Positions 42,346 to 50,432 of a DNA stretch of 64,000 nt are shown here, piece by piece. The notes under the pieces are model-generated. The model made no database searches, was not told where the DNA came from, and was given only the letters and a program-made list of their open reading frames with translations. Every line of letters starts with the position of its first letter. Position 1 is the first letter of the stretch. The translations under genes were made by a program, and so were the position numbers. The DNA comes from Actinoallomurus liliacearum (lineage in GTDB: Bacteria; Actinomycetota; Actinomycetes; Streptosporangiales; Streptosporangiaceae). The DNA lies in assembly GCF_039542035.1 (NCBI RefSeq), contig NZ_BAABHJ010000040.1, forward strand, positions 496,001 to 560,000, in the 5' to 3' direction.

Positions 42346-42459
42346 CCACGAGGACCGGTGTGCTTCGGACCACTCGGCGTAGCCGGGCCCCTCTCGGCTC
42401 GTGGGATTCGGGTCGGGGTCGGTCGGGCGGATGTGCGACGACAGTGGACACTGTGGGGC

Positions 42460-43008
42460 GTGGAGTTCTTCTGTTACCACCGGGACCGGCCCGGTTCCGC
42501 GGCCTTGCGCGGCGAGCTGGGGGAAGAGCACTGGTCCTACATGGACCGGTACGAGAAAGAGCTGATCGCCCGCGGCCCGACCTTCGCCGGCGACGGCGAG
42601 ACGCCCACCGGCAGCGTGCACATCGTCGACCTGCCCGATCCCGCCGCCGCCCGCGCGTTCGCCTTCGACGAGCCGAACCACCAGGCCGGCGTGTACCGGG
42701 ACGTGCTGCTGCGCCGGTGGCGCAACATGCTGGGACGCACCATGTGGGAGTTCCCCGGTGGCCGGACCGGCGGCAACCGGTTCCTGGTGCTCGGCCTCGG
42801 CCCGGTGAAGGACGCCGAACTCGCTCTGCCGCCCGATCAGGACGAGCTGATCGCCTACGGGCCACTGCTGTCCGACGACGGCACCACCTGGCTGGGTACG
42901 GCGGTGCTGGTCAGGGCGCCGGATCCGGACATGGCCCGCGCCGTCCTGGCCTCGGACCGGTACGCCGACATCGAGGTCCACGCGTGGGAGTTCGGCGGAC
43001 GCCGGTAG
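42460..43008 (+). CDS. Tandem YCII-domain protein
   Basis: The GTG at 42460 gives 182 residues beginning VEFFCYHRDRPGS, the typical opening of this family. The first YCII-like ferredoxin fold has EEHWSYMDRYEKELIARGPTFAGDGETPTGSVHIVDLP (His and Asp positions), and a second, weaker copy follows (DELIAYGPLLSDDGTTWLGTAVLVRAPD). YCII domains are small alpha/beta folds with a His-Asp dyad of uncertain enzyme activity. The ribosome-binding site is weak and the start is inferred from the family. Confidence 0.82.
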   Translation: MEFFCYHRDRPGSAALRGELGEEHWSYMDRYEKELIARGPTFAGDGETPTGSVHIVDLPDPAAARAFAFDEPNHQAGVYRDVLLRRWRNMLGRTMWEFPGGRTGGNRFLVLGLGPVKDAELALPPDQDELIAYGPLLSDDGTTWLGTAVLVRAPDPDMARAVLASDRYADIEVHAWEFGGRR

Positions 43009-43142
43009 CGAGTCCGCGCCGACCGTGATCGTGTCGGTCGGGACGACGATGCCGTTTCCGTGGCGTCGCCGAGTCGCGGTGCCGATGACTTCTGGTCGTT
43101 CAGGTGGTCTTACCTGTGACGGCGACCGAGAAGGAGCAGGGC

Positions 43143-43601
43143 ATGCGGAACCCGGCGTTCAAGCGGCTGGAGGCCCTACTGGGCGGATGGAGGATGGAGG
43201 CGATCGTCGACGGGCGGTCGATGGGGTTCGCGCACGCGCGATTCGAGTGGGTTGAGGATGCCGCGTTCATGCGTCAGTACACGTACGCCGAACCCGCGGA
43301 GGTGCTCGACACCGACTGGGCGGCCCACTCACCCATGCCGGTCACCTCGATCATCGGGCTCGACGACTCCCGCGACGAGTTCACCATGCTCTACGCCGAC
43401 GCGCGGGGCGTCTTCCGGGTCTACCGGCTCAACGTGGTCGACGGCGTCTGGACGATGTACCGGGAGGCGCCGGGTTTCAATCAGCGCTTCTCCGCGACCT
43501 TCGGCTCCGACGGACGTACGATCTCCGGCGCGTGGGAGGCCTCATCCGACGCACTGGACTGGTGCAAGGACTTCGACGTCAGCTACACGCGCGAGGCCTG
43601 A
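43143..43601 (+). CDS. DUF1579-like lipocalin-fold protein
   Basis: The ATG at 43143 with AAGGAG gives 152 residues. The pattern (FKRLEALLGGWRMEAIVDGR, FEWVEDAAFMRQYTYAE, SIIGLDDSRDEFTMLYADARGVFRVYRL, SATFGSDGRTISGAWEAS) fits the beta-barrel DUF1579/THAP4-like heme-or-ligand-binding proteins. Its role is unknown. It is followed by a minus-strand gene. Confidence 0.82.
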   Translation: MRNPAFKRLEALLGGWRMEAIVDGRSMGFAHARFEWVEDAAFMRQYTYAEPAEVLDTDWAAHSPMPVTSIIGLDDSRDEFTMLYADARGVFRVYRLNVVDGVWTMYREAPGFNQRFSATFGSDGRTISGAWEASSDALDWCKDFDVSYTREA

Positions 43602-43703
43602 TCACCTCATCGACCGGCGCTGCCGCGTACCGCTCCCGCTCGCCCTGGAAAAGGATCCGGTCCCGCAGCCAGGCAGCCCGCCGACCACGCGTAGCCGACG
43701 ATG

Positions 43704-43934
43704 TCAGGGTCCGTGGAACCCCGCGGCAGAGGCCTCCTCGGGGGAGCAGAAGAAGTGATCGTGGAAGGGCGTCACCATGTACTCCGGGTCCGCGGGGACC
43801 GTGTACCAGTAACCGGCGGCGAAGGTCGCCGGGGGCCGCGGCCTCGCTAAGAGCATCACGAGCAGGTACCCGAGCGCAGGGAGCCCGACGACGAACAGCG
43901 CCAGCCAGCCCATCGCCTCGAGGAAGTGCATCAC
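43704..43934 (-). CDS. Small single-span membrane protein
   Basis: This 76-residue protein has one transmembrane helix (MGWLALFVVGLPALGYLLVMLLA, about residues 8-30) and a C-terminal PADPEYMVTPFHDHFFCSPEEASAAG, with clustered His and one Cys that might bind metal. It is located 18 bases downstream of the DUF1963-like gene on the same strand, so it is likely in one unit. No family is recognised. Confidence 0.6.
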   Translation of the reverse strand: MMHFLEAMGWLALFVVGLPALGYLLVMLLARPRPPATFAAGYWYTVPADPEYMVTPFHDHFFCSPEEASAAGFHGP

Positions 43935-43952
43935 GGCCGGAACACGGCCTGC

Positions 43953-44825
43953 TCATTGGCTGTAGAAGAGCACCGGGTGTTCAGGGTCGGCCGAGCAGGC
44001 GAAGAGTCCTCCGGGGCCGACGTCGACCATCATCCCGGTCGGCGTGTAGGCCTGCTCGTACTCCGGTGTCCCGTAGGCCAGGTCACGGTCCTCGATCGCA
44101 CACCACCGGCCATCGCCCTCACCGTTGTCGAGCTGCAGGAGCAGGGTGGCCGGGGCGTCACAGGCGACGCATGTCAGCCCGCTCGGCGCCGATCCGTGGA
44201 TCACGGTTCCGCCGATCTTGAAGCCGGGGGCGGTCGACAGGTCCTCGTACAGATCCGTGTCCCGGTCCCATGCCCGGACGCGGTCCTTCAGGTCGTCCGG
44301 GAGGTCCTCGAGCCAGGGGTACTCGATCAGCCGTTCCGGATGCAGGACGCACGGACGCGGGATGTAGGTCTCGTAGAACCCGGGGAGTTCGCCCTCGAGA
44401 TCCGGCTCGGGCGGGGCCTCGAGGATCTCGGTCACCTCGGCGGCCCGCCGCCAGACGACCCGGCAGGGGGCATGCTTACTGCAGCAGTGGTAGCCGACGC
44501 ACCAGAGGATCTGGAGCAGGTCCGCTCCCTCGGGGAAGGCGATCTCCGGGAAGTCCGCGGCGGTCAGCTGAGCCAGGGCGACCATCGGAGATCCCGGATC
44601 CTCTCCGGGATACTGGTCGCAGTCGGGGGCCTCGCAGTGCGGCCATGACTCCGTGGCCGGCCACAGCAGGGGCCCTCCGATGTGACTGTCCCGAGGGCCG
44701 GGACTACCGGGTCGGGGGTGCAACCGTACGGTGGTACTCGCGTAGGCGCTCAAGTCCGGGATGATCTGAGCGAGATCTACTGAGGGGGCTTCCGTGGTAC
44801 GGGTCATCGGGTCATTGTCGTCCAT
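43953..44825 (-). CDS. DUF1963-family protein
   Basis: The protein has 290 residues, or 284 from the ATG at 44807. It has the DUF1963/YwqG pattern: SHIGGPLLWPATESWPHC near the N-terminus, MVALAQLTAADFPEI, LLQILWCVGYHCC, and a C-terminal HPVLFYSQ. A small CVACDAPATLLLQLD segment with a Cys pair may bind zinc. The function of this family is unknown; members are often toxin-immunity or SUKH-like neighbours. It is 12 bp from, and divergent to, the RibD-C-like gene. Confidence 0.85.
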   Translation of the reverse strand: MDDNDPMTRTTEAPSVDLAQIIPDLSAYASTTVRLHPRPGSPGPRDSHIGGPLLWPATESWPHCEAPDCDQYPGEDPGSPMVALAQLTAADFPEIAFPEGADLLQILWCVGYHCCSKHAPCRVVWRRAAEVTEILEAPPEPDLEGELPGFYETYIPRPCVLHPERLIEYPWLEDLPDDLKDRVRAWDRDTDLYEDLSTAPGFKIGGTVIHGSAPSGLTCVACDAPATLLLQLDNGEGDGRWCAIEDRDLAYGTPEYEQAYTPTGMMVDVGPGGLFACSADPEHPVLFYSQ

Positions 44826-44837
44826 CTCCCGCAGCGC

Positions 44838-45521
44838 ATGACGACGCGTCCGTACGTCCTGCTCAGCGTCGCCACCTCCGTGGACGGGTACATCGACGAC
44901 ACTGGTCCCGACCGGCTACGGCTCTCGAACGAGGCCGACTTCGACCGGGTCGACCAGGTCCGCGCCGAGTCCGACGCGATCCTGATCGGGGCGACGACCC
45001 TCCGGCGGGACGACCCGCGGCTGCTGGTGAAGTCCGCCAGGCGACGCGACGAGCGCGAGGCGCGCGGCCTCCCGCCGTACCCGCTGAAGATCACGATCAC
45101 CCGCAGCGGGGACCTGGACCGTGACCTGAAGTTCTGGCACCACGGCGGGGACAAGCTCATCTACTGCCCCGATGCGGCCGTCCCCGGTCTGCGCGCGCGG
45201 CTGGGGGACCTGGCCGACGTCGCCGGGCTCGGCGCCAGTCTCGATCTCGAGGGCATGCTCGATGATCTCGGTCGGCGGGGGGTCGGACGGCTCATGGTCG
45301 AAGGCGGCGGGACGATCCACACCCAGTTCCTGACCGCCGGCCTCGCCGATGAGATCCACCTCGCCATCGCGCCGTTCTTCCTCGGCGACCCCGATGCCCC
45401 GCGGTTCGTCAACCCGGGCGACTTCCCGTCCGGGCCGGGGAACCGGATGACGCTCGCGGAGGCCCGCACCATCGGGGACATCGCGTTCCTGCGCTACCTC
45501 CCCAAGGAGAAGGTCACCTAG
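44838..45521 (+). CDS. RibD C-terminal (pyrimidine reductase) domain protein
   Basis: This 227-residue protein is a RibD C-terminal/DHFR-fold reductase: LLSVATSVDGYIDD opening, ILIGATTLRRDDPRLLVK (substrate-binding), GRLMVEGGGTIHTQFL (NADPH-binding), DEIHLAIAPFFLGD. True RibD-C reduces 5-amino-6-ribosylamino-pyrimidinone phosphate with NADPH in riboflavin synthesis. Its stop is immediately followed by a TTG start of a deaminase ORF, so this is a two-ORF version of RibD in reversed order (reductase first). Confidence 0.9.
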   Translation: MTTRPYVLLSVATSVDGYIDDTGPDRLRLSNEADFDRVDQVRAESDAILIGATTLRRDDPRLLVKSARRRDEREARGLPPYPLKITITRSGDLDRDLKFWHHGGDKLIYCPDAAVPGLRARLGDLADVAGLGASLDLEGMLDDLGRRGVGRLMVEGGGTIHTQFLTAGLADEIHLAIAPFFLGDPDAPRFVNPGDFPSGPGNRMTLAEARTIGDIAFLRYLPKEKVT

Positions 45522-46001
45522 TTGTCCTCCACACCGTCCAGCCGCCCCGAAGATCGTCGATGGCTGTCCCTCGCCATCGACCTGGCCGAACAGTGCCCAC
45601 CCAGCGACACCGCGTTCTCGGTCGGGTGTGTGATCGTCGATGAGCACGGAGCCGAGATCTCCCGAGGCTTCTCGCGCGAGCGACCGCACTTCCACGCCGA
45701 AGAGTCCGCGCTGAGCAAGATCGCGCCCGACGACGAGCGGCTGCCCGGAGCCACGCTGTACAGCTCCCTCGAGCCCTGCACACGCCGCAGCTCCCGGCCC
45801 CGGACCTGCTCCGAGCTGATCATCGACTCCCCGATCCGGCGGGTGGTCACCGCATGGCGCGAACCACCGGTATTCGTCTCGGACGCCCACGGAGTACGAG
45901 CCCTGGAGGCCGCCGGGATCACCGTCGTGGAGATTCCCGAACTCGCCGACGCGGCGGCAGCGATGAACGCCCACCTTCTCGACCAGGGCGGCGACCGCTG
46001 A
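45522..46001 (+). CDS. Pyrimidine deaminase-like protein (RibD N-terminal domain)
   Basis: The TTG start directly abuts the preceding stop, with AAGGAG in the upstream gene end, so translation is coupled. The protein has 159 residues: cytidine deaminase-type zinc fold with FSVGCVIVDEHGAEIS, HFHAEESAL (His and catalytic Glu) and LEPCTRRSSRPRTC (two zinc Cys). The double Cys spacing is that of RibD deaminases. Together with the reductase it would do both early riboflavin steps. No other rib gene is near, so a role in another deazaflavin- or pterin-like pathway is possible. Confidence 0.9.
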   Translation: MSSTPSSRPEDRRWLSLAIDLAEQCPPSDTAFSVGCVIVDEHGAEISRGFSRERPHFHAEESALSKIAPDDERLPGATLYSSLEPCTRRSSRPRTCSELIIDSPIRRVVTAWREPPVFVSDAHGVRALEAAGITVVEIPELADAAAAMNAHLLDQGGDR

Positions 46002-46003
46002 CC

Positions 46004-46921
46004 TCAGGTCAGCGCGGCGACGATTCGCTTCGTGGCCTCGGCGATCAGGGCGTCCACGGGCGGCGTGTGGTACCCGGGCCGGTCGGACATGACGGCGATC
46101 ACGAGCGGGGCGGTGTGGGGCGGCCACACGATGGCGATGTCGTTGGCTCGGCCGTAGTCGCCGGTTCCGGTCTTGTCGGCCACCGTCCACCCCCTGGGGA
46201 GCCCGGCCCGGATGCGTTTCCCGCCGGTGGTGTTGCGGTGCAGCCAGTCCGTGAGCAGGGCGCGCTTGTCGGCGGTCAGCGCGGTACCGAGCAGCAGTTC
46301 CCGGTACGCGGCGGCGATCGCCCGAGGAGTGGTCGTGTCGCGCGGGTCCTTCGGCGGGATCCTGTTCAGCTTGGGTTCGTAGTCGTCCATCCGGCTGACG
46401 CCGTCGCCGAGCTCGCGCAGATAGGCGGTCAGCCGCGCCGGACCGCCGATGTCGCGCATCAGCAGATTGCCGGCCGTGCCGTCGCTGTAGCGGACGGCGG
46501 CATCACACAGCTGCCGGATGGTCATGCCCGTCGCGACGTGGTTCTGGGTGATGGGTGAGATGGAGTCGACGTCGGCCCTGGTGTAGGTGACGCGCTTGTC
46601 CAGATGACCGAGCGGGTTCCGGTGCAGGACCGCGGCCGCGGCGAGTGCCTTGAAGGTGGAGCAGAACGCGAACCGCTCGTCCGCGCGATAGGCCATCGTG
46701 GCGCCGGTACCGGTGGCCAGGGCGTACACGCCCAGCCGGGCGCGGTGCTCGCGTTCGAGCGCCGCGAACCGCGACGTGCCCGGGGAAGGGGCGGCGCTGC
46801 GAGTCGGCGCCGGGGACGCCGTGGAGACCGGGCGGTCACGTGAGTCGCAGCCCGCCAGCGGCAGGAGCGCCGCGGCCACCAGCAGACCACGGCGAGACGG
46901 ACCGGACCGCGCGACGAACAT
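46004..46921 (-). CDS. Class A beta-lactamase, lipoprotein, BlaC-like
   Basis: This 305-residue protein has a lipoprotein signal with lipobox LAGC (Cys25). Active-site residues are all visible: STFK (Ser88, Lys91, in FCSTFKAL), SDG (146-148, in YSDGTAGN), EPKLN (Glu182, Asn186) and KTG (250-252). The SDG in place of the usual SDN is the arrangement found in Mycobacterium tuberculosis BlaC. It hydrolyses beta-lactams outside the membrane. It is convergent with the deaminase gene, with two bases between the stops. No adjacent regulator. Confidence 0.96.
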   Translation of the reverse strand: MFVARSGPSRRGLLVAAALLPLAGCDSRDRPVSTASPAPTRSAAPSPGTSRFAALEREHRARLGVYALATGTGATMAYRADERFAFCSTFKALAAAAVLHRNPLGHLDKRVTYTRADVDSISPITQNHVATGMTIRQLCDAAVRYSDGTAGNLLMRDIGGPARLTAYLRELGDGVSRMDDYEPKLNRIPPKDPRDTTTPRAIAAAYRELLLGTALTADKRALLTDWLHRNTTGGKRIRAGLPRGWTVADKTGTGDYGRANDIAIVWPPHTAPLVIAVMSDRPGYHTPPVDALIAEATKRIVAALT

Positions 46922-47013
46922 TCGGCAGTACCTGCTTTCACTTCCCTCGGAGCGCCGCGATCATCTTTCCATCCGGCGTCCTCCCACAGCGCCGGACGCG
47001 TACCGTCTGGATC

Positions 47014-47172
47014 GTGACCACAGATCGGCGCCCTCGCCTGGCCGACGCCTTCCCCGGATTGGTCTCCGACATCGTTGAGGCGCTGCGGATCGTCGATCCA
47101 TCGGATAACACGATCATGGCTATCACCCACGTTGAGGTCGTCGACGGCCGCGACCTCGGTCCGGCGGCCTGA
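47014..47172 (+). CDS. Possible 52-residue small protein
   Basis: A GTG at 47014 opens a frame encoding VTTDRRPRLADAFPGLVSDI and ending 17 bases before the next gene (stop at 47172; next ATG at 47190 with AGGAG). Amphipathic N-terminal helix; C-terminal VVDGRDLGPAA. It may be the first gene of a two-gene unit. No family; modest support. Confidence 0.4.
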   Translation: MTTDRRPRLADAFPGLVSDIVEALRIVDPSDNTIMAITHVEVVDGRDLGPAA

Positions 47173-47189
47173 CGCTTAGGAGAGCACTC

Positions 47190-47708
47190 ATGAACGACCG
47201 TGGTGACCAAGACCTGTGGGACGCAGTCGTTGCGGCCGAGAAGGAACTCGTCCGCCGCCGAGCCGACTTCTACCGGAACGCAAAAGGTCGATCGGAAGTC
47301 GTGAAAGCCGCACTTTCCGGCGATGCCTGGCAGCAGGGCTCCGCGCTCGGCTTCCTGGACTCGCTTTCTGAAGACGCCCCCGACGTGCTGCCCCAACTAG
47401 TCGGGCTTTCCATGTCCCACCGATGGGCGCTCCAGGCGCGCAGGGTGGTGCACCGCATACCGCCCGACCGTCTCTGGCCCATGCTCACCCCGATGGTGTC
47501 CGGCCTTTTGAAGACGGCTGACGCCGATGATCACCTGCGCTTGGCCGAACTCCTCGCCCATGTCGGAGCATGGCCGCTGCTGCGTCAATTGGCGGACCGG
47601 GCGGTCACCCACGACGATCCCGAGATTCGCGAGGTCGCCGAGGACGTAACTCGCAGGTACGGCCGCTTCTGGCCACCACCACCCGCTACGTCTGGACCGG
47701 AGCTGTGA
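47190..47708 (+). CDS. Hypothetical helical-repeat protein
   Basis: This 172-residue protein follows AGGAG closely. It is all-helical and looks like two or three HEAT-like repeats (SALGFLDSLSEDAPDVLPQLVGL, then WPMLTPMVSGLLKTADADDHLRLAELLAHVG, DPEIREVAEDVTRRY). No membrane segment. It resembles small immunity or scaffold proteins, but no family is recognised. It is followed within 43 bp by another small gene. Confidence 0.7.
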   Translation: MNDRGDQDLWDAVVAAEKELVRRRADFYRNAKGRSEVVKAALSGDAWQQGSALGFLDSLSEDAPDVLPQLVGLSMSHRWALQARRVVHRIPPDRLWPMLTPMVSGLLKTADADDHLRLAELLAHVGAWPLLRQLADRAVTHDDPEIREVAEDVTRRYGRFWPPPPATSGPEL

Positions 47709-47750
47709 AACACCCCGAGGTGTGGTGGTCGGAGTGCCTAGGATTCCTTC

Positions 47751-48032
47751 ATGGATCTCAAAGACGCCTCGTACATGGTCCTTGCCGAATCGGCTCCGCA
47801 TTCGGATCTGGTGGACGTCGCTCGAGCCGTACACGACGATTTTTCCGCAGGTCGTGAGGTCCCATACTTCGCGCTGACCGGCATGCTCGCCGAAGCGAGC
47901 CGCAAGGGGGTGCTGAGCCGACTCAAGGAACGGTACGGCGACGGCACGATCAATGACATGGTCTTCGTGCTCGCCCGTGAAGCGGACCGTCAGCGGACCA
48001 TCGCCGGAGATTCGCCCTCGAAGCGGCACTGA
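47751..48032 (+). CDS. Hypothetical small protein
   Basis: This 93-residue all-helical soluble protein (SAPHSDLVDVARAVHDDFSAG and GMLAEASRKGVLSRLKERYGD) begins at an ATG with no strong ribosome-binding site. It lies just downstream of the helical-repeat protein gene on the same strand and may be cotranscribed. No family recognised. Confidence 0.55.
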   Translation: MDLKDASYMVLAESAPHSDLVDVARAVHDDFSAGREVPYFALTGMLAEASRKGVLSRLKERYGDGTINDMVFVLAREADRQRTIAGDSPSKRH

Positions 48033-48121
48033 CCCGGCTTGGCTCAGGACGCCCATGCGGCCGCGCATTCGGCTTGCCGAAGCCGGCCGCAGAGCGGCGG
48101 AAGTGTGGCATCGTCGCCGAC

Positions 48122-48775
48122 GTGACAGGCACCGAGGCCCGCGAAGACGAGACGACCGCTCGGTCCGCGATTCCGTCCTGGGGTGTACGGATCCTGGCCG
48201 CTCCGGTGATCGGGATCGTGATGGGTGCCGTGACGGAGGTCCTGCAGAAGTATCTCGACCTGCCGTGGAACAGCCTGGTGAACGCCGCGAGTCCCTGGCT
48301 CGCTCCGGCGTTCGCGGTCGGGGCCCTGCAGCGGCGGCCCTGGGGAGCCGCGGTGGCCGGGCTGGCGACCTGCGTCTTCGAGCTGGTCGGGTACTACGTC
48401 ACGGCGGCGGCGCGCGGTTACTTCGCCGGGGGCGGGCACGGGATCCTGCTGTTCTGGGGTGGCTGCGCGGTGGCCGGAGGGCCCGTGCTCGGGGCGGCCG
48501 GTCGGCTGTGGTGGCGCGGGCACGGCCGACTGCGCGGGCTGGGAGCCGCGGTGCTCGCGGCGGCGTTCCTCGCGGAGGCCATCGTGGCCTACTGGTGGCG
48601 CCTCCACTACACCGCGAGCGCCGTCCTGTTCGCGGGACTCGGCGTCGCGGTGGGCATGTTGCTCGGGCTGCGCGGACGCCGCTACGTGGATCTGGCGCGC
48701 TGGCTGCTCGTCGTGCTCCCCATCGGCCTCCTGGCGGAACTCGCGCTCGGGCTGGTCTACGACCAGACCTTCTAG
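48122..48775 (+). CDS. DUF6518-like polytopic membrane protein
   Basis: The GTG at 48122 gives 217 residues. About six transmembrane helices (for example VRILAAPVIGIVMGAVTEVL, WLAPAFAVGALQ, GLATCVFELVGYYVTAA, LGAAVLAAAFLAEAIVAYWW, SAVLFAGLGVAVGMLLGL, WLLVVLPIGLLAELALGLVY) fit the actinobacterial DUF6518 membrane-protein family, which is uncharacterised. Monocistronic. Confidence 0.82.
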   Translation: MTGTEAREDETTARSAIPSWGVRILAAPVIGIVMGAVTEVLQKYLDLPWNSLVNAASPWLAPAFAVGALQRRPWGAAVAGLATCVFELVGYYVTAAARGYFAGGGHGILLFWGGCAVAGGPVLGAAGRLWWRGHGRLRGLGAAVLAAAFLAEAIVAYWWRLHYTASAVLFAGLGVAVGMLLGLRGRRYVDLARWLLVVLPIGLLAELALGLVYDQTF

Positions 48776-48815
48776 ACCTCGCCGCGCGCAGCCCGGCCCG
48801 GACGGATCCCGAAAG

Positions 48816-49592
48816 CTATCGACTCACAACTGCTCTCATCACCATGCGGAACAGGTCCTGCGCCTCAGCGGTGCAGCCTTGGCCGCCGCGTTCCAGTGTT
48901 TCCAGCTTGTGATCCAAAGCGTTCGATGAGGTGTAGATGAAGAATGGAGTCTGATTGCCGTGCCGGCGGAGGGCGTCGAGCAGTACGTAGCCCTCTTTTG
49001 GGCCTTCGCGGCGGCCCATATCCGAGATGATTGCAGCGAACCGCTGGCTCTCGAGCTTCTCCAATGCGTCATCTGTCGAAAGCGATATGCTCACATCGAG
49101 GCCTATGGCTTCGAAGGCGCTGCGTTCGTAGGTGTTGAACTGCGGGTTATCGTCCACCCAGAGCAGATGATGACGCCAGTACGGCGCTTCGGCGATCTGC
49201 CCGGTCGTCCGAGTCGACTCCCTGACGGCACTCACGATCGTGCGGATGTCATCTGCCGAGGGGTTCTGGTCTTTCTGCGCGGATGCCACGGCCAGCGACG
49301 CGGTCGCCGAGAGTACCTTGACGTAGTTGCTCTCGTCCTTGAAATCGCTTGGAGCGAAGAGCTTATTGCTGTGTCTGCTGACGAGCCAGGCGAAGACGCC
49401 CAATATCAATACCGGAAAAATGATCAGAAAGTAGATCAAGGGTAGCCTCTCTCCGCTGGAGAGAGAGCTGGCGAAGGTTGTGACGAGGGCGGCCAGTCCG
49501 TAGATTAAGACAATGAACAGCGCAATGATGCCGAGTGGATTGCGCGAGAATCTCAGGGCTCTGTCGGCGAATTCGTCGGTTCCGGGATCCAC
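48816..49592 (-). CDS. Membrane-anchored receiver-like protein
   Basis: The GTG at 49592, right behind AAGGAGGACC, gives 258 residues. Two transmembrane helices (about residues 22-43 and 52-72) are followed by a cytosolic helical linker and a receiver-like domain: LLWVDDNPQFNTYERSAFEAIG carries the acidic pair, IISDMGR the phosphoacceptor-position Asp, and FFIYTSS the switch strand; the usual Lys is not obvious. There is no DNA-binding output. This TM-plus-receiver build is seen in proteins linked to bacterial conflict or stress systems. Composition is more A/T-rich than that of its neighbours. The upstream region holds AT-rich inverted repeats. Confidence 0.82.
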   Translation of the reverse strand: MDPGTDEFADRALRFSRNPLGIIALFIVLIYGLAALVTTFASSLSSGERLPLIYFLIIFPVLILGVFAWLVSRHSNKLFAPSDFKDESNYVKVLSATASLAVASAQKDQNPSADDIRTIVSAVRESTRTTGQIAEAPYWRHHLLWVDDNPQFNTYERSAFEAIGLDVSISLSTDDALEKLESQRFAAIISDMGRREGPKEGYVLLDALRRHGNQTPFFIYTSSNALDHKLETLERGGQGCTAEAQDLFRMVMRAVVSR

Positions 49593-50038
49593 GGTCCTCC
49601 TTGCGGCCGAACGGGCCTTGTATCCTACCTGTAGCACCTTAGCGTACATGGCAGGATAAACGTATCCTTCCTAAGATAAAATTCGCTGGCGGTTTTATCT
49701 TGATCTTCCGCTATGTGTGGTGGGTGCTCCCGGATGCCATACCGAAAGCTCGGAGAAGCCGGCTCGGCGGGGCGGAATTTCCCGGAATGGCGGCCTGCGG
49801 GCGGCCCTTTTTCGAGTCTTCGGCGTGCGTTGCAGGGCCGCGGTCCTGGCGACCGCCGCGTCGGCTCCTCTTGGGCCGTCGCCGCCGCGGCGCCGGCCTA
49901 CGCGACCGGTTCGTGCGGAGGCTGCGTGGCCGGTGGCGGGGCGCGTGTCGGTCGGCGGGGGCGCAGCTCGGGCGCGAGGGAGCCTTAGGGCCTGTCTCAA
50001 AGCCCCGCTGTCCTACTGCGCGGCGCCCAGGCGTCGTC
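49593..50038. promoter_or_regulatory. AT-rich regulatory spacer with inverted repeats
   Basis: No gene is supported here. AAGATAAAA-N11-TTTTATCTT (49673-49701) is a perfect 9-bp inverted repeat, and GGATA-N4-TATCC (49654-49667) lies next to it, both just upstream of the membrane-receiver gene. In this G/C-rich genome such AT-rich palindromes are notable operator or terminator candidates. Confidence 0.6.
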
Positions 50039-50395
50039 TCAGGTGCGGCTCTCGGTGTCGGCCAGGGCGGCGGCGACGTCGTCGTACATGGGGAGGCGCT
50101 GGGCCAGGCCGGTTATCCACAGGACGCGAGCGGTGCGGTACTGGGCGCCGGCCAGGGCGAGGAAGCCGCCTTCGCCGGCGGTCAGGCGCTTCCAGTAGGA
50201 GACGACCGTGCTGAGCGCGCTGGTGTCCATGAAGTCCAGGCCGGTCAGGTCGAGGATGATCTTGCCGCCGTGTTCCTTGATGGTCTTGTCCAGGAACGTG
50301 ACGAGCTCAGCCCGGCTGATGATGTCCAACTCGCCACTGATACGCAGGACGGTGCGATCGCCATGCCGGCTGGAGGATAGTTCGAGCGCTGCCAT
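50039..50395 (-). CDS. STAS-domain anti-sigma factor antagonist
   Basis: This 118-residue single STAS domain has LRISGELDIISRAELVTFLDK, then ILDLTGLDFMDTSALSTVVSYW, where the Thr/Ser after MD is the position phosphorylated in SpoIIAA/RsbV proteins. It should bind an anti-sigma kinase when dephosphorylated and so free a sigma factor. The kinase-like gene upstream (37 bp, same strand) is the natural partner. No sigma factor gene is adjacent. Confidence 0.93.
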   Translation of the reverse strand: MAALELSSSRHGDRTVLRISGELDIISRAELVTFLDKTIKEHGGKIILDLTGLDFMDTSALSTVVSYWKRLTAGEGGFLALAGAQYRTARVLWITGLAQRLPMYDDVAAALADTESRT

Positions 50396-50432
50396 GGTGC
50401 CCCCCTCGGCCTTGGAGGACCCACGGTACCGG

